Source of the DNA: Candidatus Saccharimonadota bacterium
GTDB lineage: Bacteria > Patescibacteriota > Saccharimonadia > Saccharimonadales > Saccharimonadaceae
Assembly: GCA_017513905.1 (NCBI GenBank)
Contig: JAFWMR010000020.1
Span: 1 to 36,870, forward strand
DNA: 36,870 nucleotides
Reading direction: 5' to 3'
Part shown: positions 1 to 7,977 of the stretch, one piece after another
How the letters are laid out: each line of letters opens with the position of its first letter
How positions within the stretch are numbered: position 1 is the stretch's first letter
Notes under the pieces: generated by a model
What the model saw: only the letters and a program-made list of their open reading frames with translations
Database searches by the model: none
What the model was told of the DNA's origin: nothing
Translations under genes and position numbers: made by a program

Positions 1-240
1 AGTAGAAACGTTAATAGTCTCAGTACCAGAAACAAAAGAACCTGGTTCAGCAATCAGGCTTAGAGTGGAGCTTGGAGAAATAGAAAGAGTAGTAGTAGCT
101 TCTACTCCTGGTTCAGCATGAGTGGAGGAAGGGAGAAGAGAAGGGAAAGTAACCATAGATAAACAAAAGATTGCTAGTAGTGAGATAGCAAAATAACACA
201 TACGAGATGTGTGTAACTTACTAGTGCGTAACGCTAACAT
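1..240 (-). CDS. Secreted protein, N-terminal fragment (gene runs off the window)
   Basis: The gene starts at ATG 238-240 and stays open to the window edge, so only about 80 residues are visible. Basic residues are followed by a hydrophobic stretch (CYFAISLLAIFCLSMV) and then a small-residue region ending in THAEP, which reads as a Sec signal peptide with cleavage near the THA. The mature part is rich in Ser, Thr and Pro (for example TLSISPSSTLSL and EPGSFVSGTETINVST), as in secreted or surface proteins with repeated beta-sandwich modules. A GGAGG lies about 12 bases upstream and an in-frame TAG lies just before the start. The function cannot be given because the rest of the protein is outside the window. 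Confidence 0.7.
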   Translation of the reverse strand, partial: MLALRTSKLHTSRMCYFAISLLAIFCLSMVTFPSLLPSSTHAEPGVEATTTLSISPSSTLSLIAEPGSFVSGTETINVST

Positions 241-379
241 TATTAACTAAAGCCTCCGAGAAATGCAAAGCAGAGAGGACGTATCAAATACCTCTTCTTC
301 GCATATCATGTTCTATTGTTAAGTCTTTTTATTTTGAAAGGCTTAGCCAATTTACACCAACTATAACTCTACTGATTCT

Positions 380-385
380 ATTATA
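380..385 (-). promoter_or_regulatory. Putative -10 box for the secreted protein gene
   Basis: TATAAT on the minus strand, preceded directly by TG. It would give a leader of about 130 bases before ATG 240, unlike the near-leaderless starts elsewhere. The leader can form a hairpin at 273-295 (AGAGG / CCTCT arms with an inner TAT / ATA pairing) upstream of the GGAGG site. This is inferred from sequence alone. Confidence 0.35.
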
Positions 386-413
386 CACAAGCTTTTTTCG
401 AATGCAATGGTCA

Positions 414-1638
414 TTATATATATGATTGATAAACTATGATGTTTAAGAATGTAATCGATTTTGAGAGATTCTGGATTAGCCTATTGATGGCTTCCTCATC
501 CATTCCGATGGACAATAGATAGGCTCTTACGTATGCAGAATAGTCAGAAATTTTGGCCAGATTTTGTTTTTCTTCTTCATCGCCAATGACATAGTGTAGC
601 ATAAGGTCGATGTTCTTTTCTTTGATTGTATTGTAACGTTCAGAGTCTGCAATCGGCGTGATGTCGTAATAATTGTCGTAAGTTATCATGTAATCATCAA
701 TTATTTCCTCATAGGATGCGCCGAGTAGCGCTTCGATAATCATTACGACATAGCCAGTGCGGTCTTTTCCCTCGACGCAGTGGATAAGATATGGACCGGG
801 GTTGTTTGACATAGACGTTAGAGCCTTGGCTAAGCTCTCTATGAAACTATCACCTTTAAACTGAGCGTCCATGGACAATGGTAGAACATTTCCATTGTTG
901 TATAGAGATAAGAAATAAGGCGAATCAAAATCGCTTTTGTTGATGTGCTCAATTAAATCGGTTTCACTGTCAGAAAGATTCACGATATATTTTACGCCAA
1001 CCGATTGAACCAACTTATCAACTATCGGCGCACAGTTATGCGTGTTGTCGACTGGTGAAGCTGAGCGGTAAAGTATGCTGTCTTTTATGTTGCCTACTTC
1101 GACATTTCTGAAATTTGCAAAGGCTTCATCGCGCATACTACCTTGTACATCGGAATATTGTATATCTCTGGATTTCTGGATTTTTAGATATTCCCCGCGC
1201 TTATCTAGGCTAATAGTGGCAGTGTCGTCTTCAGCTAGACCGGCCGTAATCCATAAGTCTGCTCCGTAATCGACGCCTACTTTAATATAATCGTATCCCG
1301 GTTAGGCAATCAGAAGCGGTTCACCTATATCGCTATAGTAACCGTTATAGTATGGTAGGTTCAATAGCTCGTAACCGTTCGAGAACTTTACATCGACACT
1401 GTCGCCGTAATTAAACCCAAGCTCGTTGAAATCATTAATGTCAATTGTATATAGACACCGCCAAACTTGGTTTCATGAATAATTGAATAGTTCTCTATCG
1501 AGATGTTATCTTCAGCCCTTGGTATAATGCACAGTGCAATTATTAGAGCCAATATGGAGCCAAGTAGCGGCAAGTATCGCTTCGCAGAATTCTTCTTTGC
1601 ATCTTTGGTATTATTTTTGTTTTGTTGCGGCTTGCCAT
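414..1638 (-). pseudogene. Tyrosine phosphatase (HC-X5-R family), disrupted by two frameshifts and one stop
   Basis: The 3' part (414-1136) encodes a 240-residue fragment with the phosphatase signature HCVEGKDRTG, meaning a nucleophilic Cys and Arg in C-X5-R, in a tyrosine/serine phosphatase fold. The same frame stays open upstream of ATG 1136 and continues as sensible protein (DLWITAGLAEDD, SNGYELLNLPYYNGYYSD) except for a TAA at 1302-1304, where A-stop-PGYDY suggests a lost Tyr codon. At about 1443-1446 one base is missing: the upstream frame runs KFGGVYI and then must shift to reach INDFNELGFNYGDS. Near the start, ATG 1638 has a good AAAGGA site but is one base out of frame with GKPQQ...KRYLPLLGSILALIIAL, consistent with loss of one G from ATGGGC. 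The ancestral product was therefore an anchored or exported phosphatase with a conserved N-terminal domain. Sequencing error is the main alternative. Confidence 0.75.
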
Positions 1639-1676
1639 ACCGTTCCTTTTTTTGTTTGTTTTAATATTACTAGAAA

Positions 1677-2423
1677 CTACTGAGGCAAAAGGAAGTAGAC
1701 ACCCGCACCAACGGCAGCGCCAAGGATGATTGTGATAATAATGATGAGCCAGACCGGCATACCATGCTTCTCGGTCTCGTTATCAACGATTTTGACGGCA
1801 TCATTCTTGGAATTATCATCGGCCGACTCTTCTGCTTTGCGGCGATAAATGTTCTTGTGGGATGAGTCGTGACCTTGATCGCTAACGCCTAAGTAGGAAA
1901 GCTTTTCAAACTGTCCGTCGTTCTTCTTAGCAGGAACGGAATTCGAAAGCGGGCGTTTATCAATGTTGTAGTTCGGAAGGAATGGAGATTTGTTGCCGCC
2001 CGAAGACTTCTCGGCAGGCTTGGAATTACCCGAGAGGGCAGCCGAAGCTTTTATTGCGAGATCGTCTGGTGTCTTGTTTGTAGTGACAGGCTTGGCCTTG
2101 TTTGGATCGATAGCGTCAGCATAGAGATCACGCGAAGCGGCTGGCTCACGGGAAACAAGCGGGCGCTCGTTGTCTTTCTTTACGGTGAGTTCTGACTCTG
2201 GCTTAGTGACCTTGGCTGGAGCGCTTGCTGGACGAGCGGACCGTTCGATGTGAGCTCCCTTAGGAGGAATCTGGTCAGCAACCGATGGTGCCTTCGCTAT
2301 TGGGCGAGGTCGTTGAGTGGGGCGAGCATCCGGACGCGAAGCTAATGGGTCGGAATTCTCGGAAGGCTTCCGACTGATGAAGTCCATATAGCGTACTGGT
2401 TTTTTAGCGTTGGGCGTTGGCAT
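1677..2423 (-). CDS. Pro/Ala-rich, disordered protein with C-terminal membrane anchor
   Basis: 248 residues, family not recognised. The first 215 or so residues are low-complexity and rich in Pro, Ala, Ser, Lys and Arg, with no obvious fold. The end is a single hydrophobic segment (MPVWLIIIITIILGAAVGAG) followed by VYFLLPQ and the stop. The protein would thus be tail-anchored with a long cytoplasmic or periplasmic disordered arm. Its ATG lies inside the 3' end of tpiA (20-base overlap), so the two are probably co-transcribed, although a TGATATAAT box at 2447-2455 inside tpiA could drive it separately. No Shine-Dalgarno is clear. The coding assignment is supported by the sustained open frame and the anchor, but the function is unknown. 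Confidence 0.75.
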   Translation of the reverse strand: MPTPNAKKPVRYMDFISRKPSENSDPLASRPDARPTQRPRPIAKAPSVADQIPPKGAHIERSARPASAPAKVTKPESELTVKKDNERPLVSREPAASRDLYADAIDPNKAKPVTTNKTPDDLAIKASAALSGNSKPAEKSSGGNKSPFLPNYNIDKRPLSNSVPAKKNDGQFEKLSYLGVSDQGHDSSHKNIYRRKAEESADDNSKNDAVKIVDNETEKHGMPVWLIIIITIILGAAVGAGVYFLLPQ

Positions 2424-3192
2424 CTTTAACTCGTTTAGCGATTTCTATTATATCAGTAAATTCTGATGCAATCAAACTGGCACCACCAATAAGGAGGCCG
2501 TTACAATCGTCAAGTAGGAGATAAGACTCGGCGTTGGTGGATTTGACACTACCACCAAAGAGAAGAGGCGTATCTTCAGCCGCTTCTTTACCGTAGGTTT
2601 CTTTGAGGATTTTGCGAATAAGGGCAAATGCGTCTTTAACATCGAGCGGAGAGGCAACCTTAGCAGCCTTATCGTGGCCAGAGATGGCCCAAACTGGCTC
2701 GTATGCGACGATGCATTTGGAAATTTCTTCAGCGGATACTTCAGAAAGTCCACCGAGAAGTTGGTCACGGAGAACATCTGCGGTCTCTCCGAAAGTGCGT
2801 TCTGCGTCTGTTTCACCGATACAAAGGATAGGAGTGAGCCCATTTCTAAGTGCGGCGGCAACTTTAGCTCGAATGTCTTTGTCTGACTCGTTGAAGATAT
2901 AGCGGCGTTCGCTGTGGCCAACGATAGCATAGTCAACCAACGAACGGAGCTGGGCAATGGAAACTTCGCCTGTGTAGGCACCAAAGTCTCGATAGTAAAA
3001 GTTCTGCGTAGCGAGCTTAATCTTACGACGATCGGTCTGTAGGGAGAGGGACTGAAGAGCCATGAGCGACGGAGAAACTACAACTTCAATGTCGCGATAA
3101 GAGTGGACCTTTTGTAAAAGTTTATGTAGGTAGAGCGAAGACTCTCCTACGGTAAAGTTCATTTTCCAGTTGCCAATAATATAAGTCTTCAT
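2404..3192 (-). CDS. tpiA: Triosephosphate isomerase
   Basis: Interconverts dihydroxyacetone phosphate and glyceraldehyde 3-phosphate in cytosolic glycolysis. 262 residues, a normal length. Visible family motifs are the N-terminal GNWKMN with the substrate-binding Lys, VGHSERR with the electrophilic His, AYEPVWAI with the catalytic Glu, and the phosphate-binding LLFGGSVKSTNA and GLLIGGASL. Loop 6 reads AISGHDKAA rather than the common AIGTGK, a small deviation. The start at 3192 has TAGAAT 7 bases upstream and no Shine-Dalgarno, so the mRNA is probably leaderless. The 3' end overlaps the next gene by 20 bases. Confidence 0.97.
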   Translation of the reverse strand: MKTYIIGNWKMNFTVGESSLYLHKLLQKVHSYRDIEVVVSPSLMALQSLSLQTDRRKIKLATQNFYYRDFGAYTGEVSIAQLRSLVDYAIVGHSERRYIFNESDKDIRAKVAAALRNGLTPILCIGETDAERTFGETADVLRDQLLGGLSEVSAEEISKCIVAYEPVWAISGHDKAAKVASPLDVKDAFALIRKILKETYGKEAAEDTPLLFGGSVKSTNAESYLLLDDCNGLLIGGASLIASEFTDIIEIAKRVKDANAQR

Positions 3193-3199
3193 ACTGATT

Positions 3200-3205
3200 A
3201 TTCTA
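3200..3205 (-). promoter_or_regulatory. -10 box of tpiA (leaderless start)
   Basis: TAGAAT on the minus strand, 7 bases before the ATG of tpiA. This puts the expected transcription start at about the first base of the coding region. It lacks the upstream TG of most others in this window. Confidence 0.5.
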
Positions 3206-3292
3206 CTCTCTATTGTCTAAAAACGCAAGCTAAATAGGCGGAACTTGTCGCAAATCTAATACGCGCTCTAATAGTGCTGGTAACAGAGGTAG

Positions 3293-4078
3293 CTAGGCTA
3301 AATTACCAGTAATGCCGAGAATGCCACGAAGGGCGAATGCGGTGTCCTCGTGCGTGCGGACAGTAATGGTATCTATGCCCATCTGAACGACTGGATAATC
3401 GTTGCCGCCAGGTTGTGTCATGTCGCCAAAATACAGAATGTCTTTCTTCTTGACGTCTAGCTCTTTCATGAGATGGGTCATACCGAAGACTTTGTTCATG
3501 CCGGGAGTAATAGCGTTGATGGAAGTAGTGCCACCGATTTCGTAATCAAACTCTGGAGCGAGCTCTTTGGCTCGCTTAACGATTTTTTCACGTTTCTTGC
3601 AGTCTGGGTCCCAGGCATATTTTTCTTTGGTGCCAGCTTTCTGGCCGAGGGCAGAGAAGGTAACCTGAGAGAGACGATTCTCGATAATCTCATCACCTGA
3701 TTTGAGCTTGTCTTCTTCCCAATAACCGAGTTCTTGAGCTGCAGTACGAATAGCGTCGGTGATTTTCTTTACTTGTTTATCGGTAAGTGGGTAGCTATAG
3801 ACCTGATCCCAATCTTTCTTTCTACCGTTATATCTGTAGTATTGTGTACCCTGAGCAACAAAGAGGTGAAGGTTCTTGAGTTCAGCTGCGGTAGCACCTC
3901 GCTCAACAAGACGGTCAACTATTTGGAAGAGGAATTGATCGAACTTCTGACCAGAGATTGGACAAATTAAGAAATCGGCGCGAAGGCAGCCGATTAGCAG
4001 GTCTGCGATTTCGTCTGGAATAGGGGTTTTGGCGACGTTGAGAGTTTGATCGACGTCAAAACTAAGTACTTTTTTCAT
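3293..4078 (-). CDS. Phosphomannomutase-like HAD-superfamily phosphatase (eukaryote-type PMM fold)
   Basis: 261 residues. The N-terminus LSFDVDQTL carries the HAD nucleophile Asp8 and acid/base Asp10. The C-terminal motif GDMTQPGGND (about 218-227) matches the metal-binding motif of eukaryote-type alpha-phosphomannomutases (GDKTxPGGND in the human enzyme), and IGGTTSINAITPGMNK (181-196) matches the cap-core hinge of that family. It could interconvert mannose 6-phosphate and mannose 1-phosphate, or be a related sugar phosphatase: the cap shows ENRLSQVTFSALGQ where the mutases have an Arg-rich sugar-phosphate-binding segment. A strong AGGAGG lies 7 bases before the ATG, and the gene follows the prepilin gene by 14 bases, so it is an internal operon gene. 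Confidence 0.8.
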   Translation of the reverse strand: MKKVLSFDVDQTLNVAKTPIPDEIADLLIGCLRADFLICPISGQKFDQFLFQIVDRLVERGATAAELKNLHLFVAQGTQYYRYNGRKKDWDQVYSYPLTDKQVKKITDAIRTAAQELGYWEEDKLKSGDEIIENRLSQVTFSALGQKAGTKEKYAWDPDCKKREKIVKRAKELAPEFDYEIGGTTSINAITPGMNKVFGMTHLMKELDVKKKDILYFGDMTQPGGNDYPVVQMGIDTITVRTHEDTAFALRGILGITGNLA

Positions 4079-4092
4079 GAGGTTACCTCCTT

Positions 4093-4491
4093 TTAATTAC
4101 GATTGCGTTTGATGTAGTCGTCTTCTTTTTCGAGTTCAGCACGTAGTGTGTAACTCTTGCACTTACCATCCTTACAGTTGGTGGCTTCGTAGGTATAGGA
4201 TCCGAAACTAGTGTTGATATAAAATCCGTTAGGATCGGTAAAGAGCTCTGGATCTATTACTGTCAGAATATCTTCAGTGATATCTTCTGGGTAATAATGA
4301 TGCTCCTCATAGTAGTCCTCTTCGATGGCATAGTACATGGCATTGATGGCTGTTTTACGTTTCTCGTCACGAGACATTGCGTCGACGTTAGACTTTTGAA
4401 TAAAGAACAGGACGAGGAGTAAAGCCGCAAAGGCACAAACTACTAGCATCTCTGGAACGGTGAAGGCTTTTTTAAAAGAATTTGACTTCAT
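4093..4491 (-). CDS. Type IV prepilin-like protein
   Basis: 132 residues. The start has the class III signal of type IV pilins: a short basic leader (MKSNSFKKA), then FTVPEMLVV with Glu at position +5 of the mature chain, followed by a hydrophobic helix (CAFAALLLVLFFI). The peptidase site would be Ala-Phe rather than the usual Gly-Phe. The remainder is an acidic globular domain with EEDYYEEHHYYPE, a typical pseudopilin-like alpha-helix then beta region, and one Cys pair (CKDGKC). It is likely a minor pilin or ComGC-like subunit of a pilus or DNA-uptake machine; the assembly ATPase is not in this window. The ATG at 4491 has TGCTATAAT 6 bases upstream, so it is predicted to be leaderless. Confidence 0.85.
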   Translation of the reverse strand: MKSNSFKKAFTVPEMLVVCAFAALLLVLFFIQKSNVDAMSRDEKRKTAINAMYYAIEEDYYEEHHYYPEDITEDILTVIDPELFTDPNGFYINTSFGSYTYEATNCKDGKCKSYTLRAELEKEDDYIKRNRN

Positions 4492-4497
4492 GCGTCT

Positions 4498-4506
4498 ATT
4501 ATAGCA
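4498..4506 (-). promoter_or_regulatory. Extended -10 promoter of the prepilin operon (leaderless)
   Basis: TGCTATAAT ends 6 bases before the ATG at 4491, so the expected +1 is the A of ATG. It lies back to back with the tRNA-Ser promoter on the other strand. Confidence 0.7.
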
Positions 4507-4521
4507 TAGACGGTTGTTTTG

Positions 4522-4530
4522 TGGTAAAAT
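4522..4530 (+). promoter_or_regulatory. Extended -10 promoter of tRNA-Ser
   Basis: TGGTAAAAT ends 7 bases before the first base of the mature tRNA, so the transcript would start at or one base before the mature 5' end. No clear -35 box is seen. Confidence 0.55.
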
Positions 4531-4537
4531 AATACGT

Positions 4538-4623
4538 GGAAGGGTGGCCGAGTGGTTGATGGCACTGGTCTTGAAAACCAGCGTACGAAAGTACCGCAGG
4601 TTCGAATCCTGTCCCTTCCGCCA
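4538..4623 (+). tRNA. tRNA-Ser (anticodon UGA)
   Basis: The cloverleaf can be folded by eye: acceptor GGAAGGG pairs with CCCTTCC, G is the discriminator and CCA is encoded (4621-4623). The anticodon stem CTGGT/ACCAG holds loop CTTGAAA, giving anticodon TGA. The long variable arm, a four-base stem GTAC/GTAC with a GAAA loop, is diagnostic of a class II tRNA. The T arm is GCAGG-TTCGAAT-CCTGT. Serine follows from the anticodon and long arm. It is a single-gene unit with its own promoter and terminator. Confidence 0.97.
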
Positions 4624-4639
4624 GGAAGTTATTGAAAAT

Positions 4640-4662
4640 TACCCCGAAAGGGGTATTTTTTT
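4640..4662 (+). terminator. Rho-independent terminator of tRNA-Ser
   Basis: Stem TACCCC / GGGGTA with a GAAA loop (4640-4655), followed by seven T (4656-4662), 17 bases after the tRNA CCA end. Confidence 0.9.
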
Positions 4663-4767
4663 CACGTCTTTTTAAGATGAGTGAAGAGTCTGATTAGATT
4701 GTTCTCGATCAGAAATGTTCGCGCCTTATTGAATAATCATAAAAATACTCTCGATTGTTAATGGACG

Positions 4768-4796
4768 TAAAAAATAACCCCTTGTGGGGCTATTTT
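4768..4796 (-). terminator. Terminator after the DsbA-like gene
   Basis: On the minus strand AATAGCCCC-ACAA-GGGGTTATT is followed by a T run, about 22 bases beyond the stop of the DsbA-like gene. The arms are flanked by A on one side and T on the other, so it could act on both strands. Between this hairpin and the tRNA terminator I see no gene. Confidence 0.8.
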
Positions 4797-4817
4797 AAAC
4801 TGTGTTCTTCGGTAATC

Positions 4818-5612
4818 CTAGTATTCTTCTGTTGTTTCTTCTGTTGTTTCTTCTGGAACTTCTTCTCTTCCAAGCGCTTTGTTGAAGTAGTTTCTAAAGA
4901 AGTTCTGAATACTTAATTTAGTCTGCTCACCAGATGCCCAATCGATCTCTTGGCCTTTAGAATCAAAGAAGGAAGGTGTTGCAGAAATCTTGAGCGATTC
5001 AGCGATAGCGCGATCGAAATTAACCTTGGCTTTGACAGCATCACCAGCCATATCGGCTTTAAATTTATTAACATCACCATTTTCGCCAGCAACTGTCTTG
5101 AAGTAGGTGGCAAAGTAATCAGTACGCTTAGAGCCAGTAGCATAGAACCACTCAGCTTGGTTCTCGAAGACTAAATCGCCGTACTCCTCCCAATAACCCT
5201 GGAGACCAGCGGCTTCGACAGCCGAAGCGGCTGCAATGGCGTTTGGATGAATATTGGTAAGTGGATCAGTGCGGTAAATAAGGGCCACCTCATCCTTATA
5301 TTCCGCAAGGACTTCTTTAATCCATGGACCTACAGTAGCGCAGCCGGAGCATTGATAATCAGCATACTCAAAGATGACAAGCTTAGCGGTCTTGATATCT
5401 GCATTCTTGACATGGTCGGCGATGTTGCCATTGTCGTCGTTACCATCGATATACGCATTGACGTTGTATTCAGAAAGATCAATTTGGCTTGAGGAGCTAG
5501 AGCCCGAATCATCACCAGATGGCTTCTTAAGTTGCGGCACGAAGACTATGGCGCCTATAAAAAGTGCAACGATAACGATTAGAAATATTAAGAGAGTACG
5601 ATTGTTTTTCAT
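4818..5612 (-). CDS. DsbA-like membrane-anchored thiol-disulfide oxidoreductase
   Basis: 264 residues. An N-terminal transmembrane segment (LLIFLIVIVALFIGAIVFV) is followed by a Ser/Gly-rich linker and a thioredoxin-fold domain with a large helical insertion, as in DsbA/BdbD. The active site is C88-S-G-C91 (YQCSGC), and the cis-Pro loop is ATPSFF with Pro213. It should act outside the membrane to oxidise or shuffle disulfides of exported proteins; the cysteine-paired surface protein in this same window is a plausible client. The C-terminus is a Glu/Thr-rich tail. TGATATAAT lies 9 bases before the ATG, giving at most a 2-3 base leader, and a terminator follows, so it is monocistronic. Confidence 0.9.
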   Translation of the reverse strand: MKNNRTLLIFLIVIVALFIGAIVFVPQLKKPSGDDSGSSSSSQIDLSEYNVNAYIDGNDDNGNIADHVKNADIKTAKLVIFEYADYQCSGCATVGPWIKEVLAEYKDEVALIYRTDPLTNIHPNAIAAASAVEAAGLQGYWEEYGDLVFENQAEWFYATGSKRTDYFATYFKTVAGENGDVNKFKADMAGDAVKAKVNFDRAIAESLKISATPSFFDSKGQEIDWASGEQTKLSIQNFFRNYFNKALGREEVPEETTEETTEEY

Positions 5613-5621
5613 GGTGAAATT

Positions 5622-5630
5622 ATTATATCA
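5622..5630 (-). promoter_or_regulatory. Extended -10 promoter of the DsbA-like gene
   Basis: TGATATAAT on the minus strand, 9 bases before the ATG at 5612. The predicted leader is only two or three bases. Confidence 0.6.
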
Positions 5631-5632
5631 CA

Positions 5633-5944
5633 CTACATGTAGCTAAGAAAGGTGAGAAAGATTATTGATACATAAACAAAAACACATGCGGCGAGGCCGA
5701 TAATGCCTAGAATTAGTCCGGCTTTGCCAAGTTTTGAAGCGATTGCGCGTGATGACTTAGCTCCGAATACGATGGCGAGAATGCCAGATGGAATAGCGAT
5801 GTACCAAAAGAAGGTAGATAACATAGAAATGATACCGAGCACAAATCCAGCGATATGAAGCGATGAGTGCTTGCGTTCGTATTCTTTTGTCATGTATCGA
5901 TCCTTACGTTCGACTTTTTCAATATTTATAGTTTTTTCTTCCAT
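5633..5944 (-). CDS. Small DUF4190-type membrane protein
   Basis: 103 residues with two hydrophobic hairpins. The pattern HIAGFVLGIISMLSTFFWYIAIPSGILAIVFGAKS...GKAGLILGIIGLAA is the usual layout of DUF4190-type proteins (G-x-x-LGII, then GILAIVFG, then AGxxLGIIG). The first 30 residues are charged and cytoplasmic. The role of this family is not established. GAGGAG lies 4 bases before the ATG, and the gene follows the beta-propeller gene by 14 bases, so the two form an operon. Confidence 0.8.
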   Translation of the reverse strand: MEEKTINIEKVERKDRYMTKEYERKHSSLHIAGFVLGIISMLSTFFWYIAIPSGILAIVFGAKSSRAIASKLGKAGLILGIIGLAACVFVYVSIIFLTFLSYM

Positions 5945-5958
5945 AGTTCTCCTCTTTC

Positions 5959-7971
5959 TTATTTAGATAAATTAAGTTCACTAATAGGCCCTAAGTCTGA
6001 AAGCCTGTTGATTTTAAGCATTTCTTCTGACACCGTTATGAGATTGTCATTGATATAGGCGCCGCGAATGAGATTAGATTCCTCGTGGACGATGGATCCT
6101 TTTTCCGTGATGCCATCTTCTAGGTTGATATTGTAAACTATGTATCCCTCTGAAATATAGTCGCTATCATCGCTAAATGCATATACGAGGTCGGAGATAT
6201 CATCTTCCTCGCTTGATACTTCAACTTTGAATTCATCAAGATAGTCATTAACAGGGATGGCTAGAAGCTGTTTTTCCTTGGAGAAAAGTAACGCTTTTGG
6301 GTTCGCAAGAATGGCGGAAGTCGTATAAGAGTCACCAATCTTGACCTTAGATATCTCTTTAGGATTCTTGACGTCAGAAACGTCAAAGAGAGCTAGTTTC
6401 ATACCCGTTACATAGGCGGTGGTCCACATAATGCGTCCGTTAATATCACGACGTGTTTCTTCCTCTGTCTCTACGCCAATACCTATTAGATGCGTTTCGT
6501 CGTATGGATGGAGATAGACGCTGTAACCTGGAATTTTGAGCTCTCCTAGAACTTTAGGGTTTGCCTCGTTGGATAAATCGATAACAAATAGCGGATCAGT
6601 ATTCTTATAGGTAACTAAATAAGCCTTATCGCCAATAAAACGCGAGGCATACATCTGTTCATTCTTGGCAAGACGGCCGGATTCACCGATAATATTTAAG
6701 CCCTCATCTAAAATTGCGACAAACGAGCCATCGTCATCCTTGAGTGCAATGCGCAGATGCCCATCTTTTTCATCGAGAGAATATTGATTGATTGTCGTAC
6801 CACTTATTTTGGTTTTGGCAGAATAGACAATATTGCCGGAATCTTTGATATCGAATTTATATATTTCGGTTTTATATCCATAATCAGGATATTCGTAACG
6901 ATTCTTGTAGTTGAAATAGCCAATAATGCCTTTAAGGCCAAAAATTCTGCCGAGATCATCCAGAAGTGAGCTGTTGGTGGAACCGTAATCGTACTTTTCA
7001 TCAAGAAGATAGAAAGCGTGTTCGGAAACATAAGCATTAGATATATCAAGGAGGAACGGCTCAAGCGCGACTTCTGCGTCAAGACTATTTAAATCAACAC
7101 GAGAGATAATTGTTAGAATGTTAGTTTTTACATCTTTGAGATAGCGGACACTAGTAGACGGGAAAGACTTGGTCACATAATCTTCTTCATATTCTAGTAG
7201 AACTTTAGAGTTCTTAGCTTGCATAGAGCCAGATGCAATAACGTAAAGCTGATTGTCGATGCGGCGAGAAGTATAGTATGGTTCGTTCAGCTTATAGCTC
7301 TTCTCTAATCTAGGATTATCGCGTTCTTTTACGTCGTAAATACGTATGAAAGTGTTTTGGCTGCGGTAGTAATATCTGCTTCTAATATTAATTCCGCCAC
7401 TAGGATATTCGGACGATATTACCGTGAGGGTGTCGTCCGCAAGGATTAAATCTACTGGCGCAGAATCATCTGGTGAAGTGATGCGAGATATGACGTTTGG
7501 GTTAGCAGTGTCACGTACATCCGTGATAACTACATCATTGCCAGACAAGGAGTAGATATAATTGCCATCATTTTTGATGATGTCAGCCTCGTCGACATTT
7601 TCTACTTGTATGTTGGTAGTAGAATAATCGCCAGCATCTGATTTAACGCTGCTAGGCCGACTCGGAGCATTGAGCTCAGCCACCTCGTCTTGCGTACGCA
7701 CTCCTAAATCATCTTCCATGACGTAGCCACAATACGGGCAATCGTCATAAACAACATCGTGCGTCAGAAATGAGAACGGCATGGTCAAAAAGCGGAGCAA
7801 TGGACTGTCGATGTTTTTGCCTGAACTGGATCCAGTATAGATGCTATATAGTTCTTCGTCAGAGGAGATGTATTTTAGTTCCTTATTGGAAGATTTAAAA
7901 ATAAAGAATCCTGTAATAACTAGAGCCACCACAAGGATGGGTAAAAAAATTTTTAAGAACTTATGTTTCAT
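5959..7971 (-). CDS. Membrane-anchored beta-propeller domain protein
   Basis: 670 residues from ATG 7971. An N-terminal anchor (KIFLPILVVALVITGFFIF) precedes an extracellular region, with a CPYCGY pair early on. From about residue 130 there are repeated blade-like segments: DGNYIYSLSGNDVVITDV, DNQLYVIAS, RFIGDKAYLVTY and DTDPLFVIDLS-like strands with ...NPKVLGELKIPGYSVYLHPYD. This is the secreted beta-propeller family related to Pfam Beta_propel (PF09826); its function is not known. The start 27 bases further upstream is possible but lacks signals, whereas ATG 7971 sits 6 bases after TGCTATAAT. It heads an operon with the DUF4190-type gene. Confidence 0.85.
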   Translation of the reverse strand: MKHKFLKIFLPILVVALVITGFFIFKSSNKELKYISSDEELYSIYTGSSSGKNIDSPLLRFLTMPFSFLTHDVVYDDCPYCGYVMEDDLGVRTQDEVAELNAPSRPSSVKSDAGDYSTTNIQVENVDEADIIKNDGNYIYSLSGNDVVITDVRDTANPNVISRITSPDDSAPVDLILADDTLTVISSEYPSGGINIRSRYYYRSQNTFIRIYDVKERDNPRLEKSYKLNEPYYTSRRIDNQLYVIASGSMQAKNSKVLLEYEEDYVTKSFPSTSVRYLKDVKTNILTIISRVDLNSLDAEVALEPFLLDISNAYVSEHAFYLLDEKYDYGSTNSSLLDDLGRIFGLKGIIGYFNYKNRYEYPDYGYKTEIYKFDIKDSGNIVYSAKTKISGTTINQYSLDEKDGHLRIALKDDDGSFVAILDEGLNIIGESGRLAKNEQMYASRFIGDKAYLVTYKNTDPLFVIDLSNEANPKVLGELKIPGYSVYLHPYDETHLIGIGVETEEETRRDINGRIMWTTAYVTGMKLALFDVSDVKNPKEISKVKIGDSYTTSAILANPKALLFSKEKQLLAIPVNDYLDEFKVEVSSEEDDISDLVYAFSDDSDYISEGYIVYNINLEDGITEKGSIVHEESNLIRGAYINDNLITVSEEMLKINRLSDLGPISELNLSK

Positions 7972-7977
7972 AATTAT

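Noticed and set aside
1388-1573. Separate 61-residue membrane peptide gene
   Set aside because: Its first 40 residues are the N-terminus of the broken phosphatase; the remainder is out-of-frame translation after the deletion at about 1445.
2472-2984. 170-residue open frame on the minus strand within tpiA
   Set aside because: It is a shifted frame of tpiA; the real TIM frame has all catalytic motifs.
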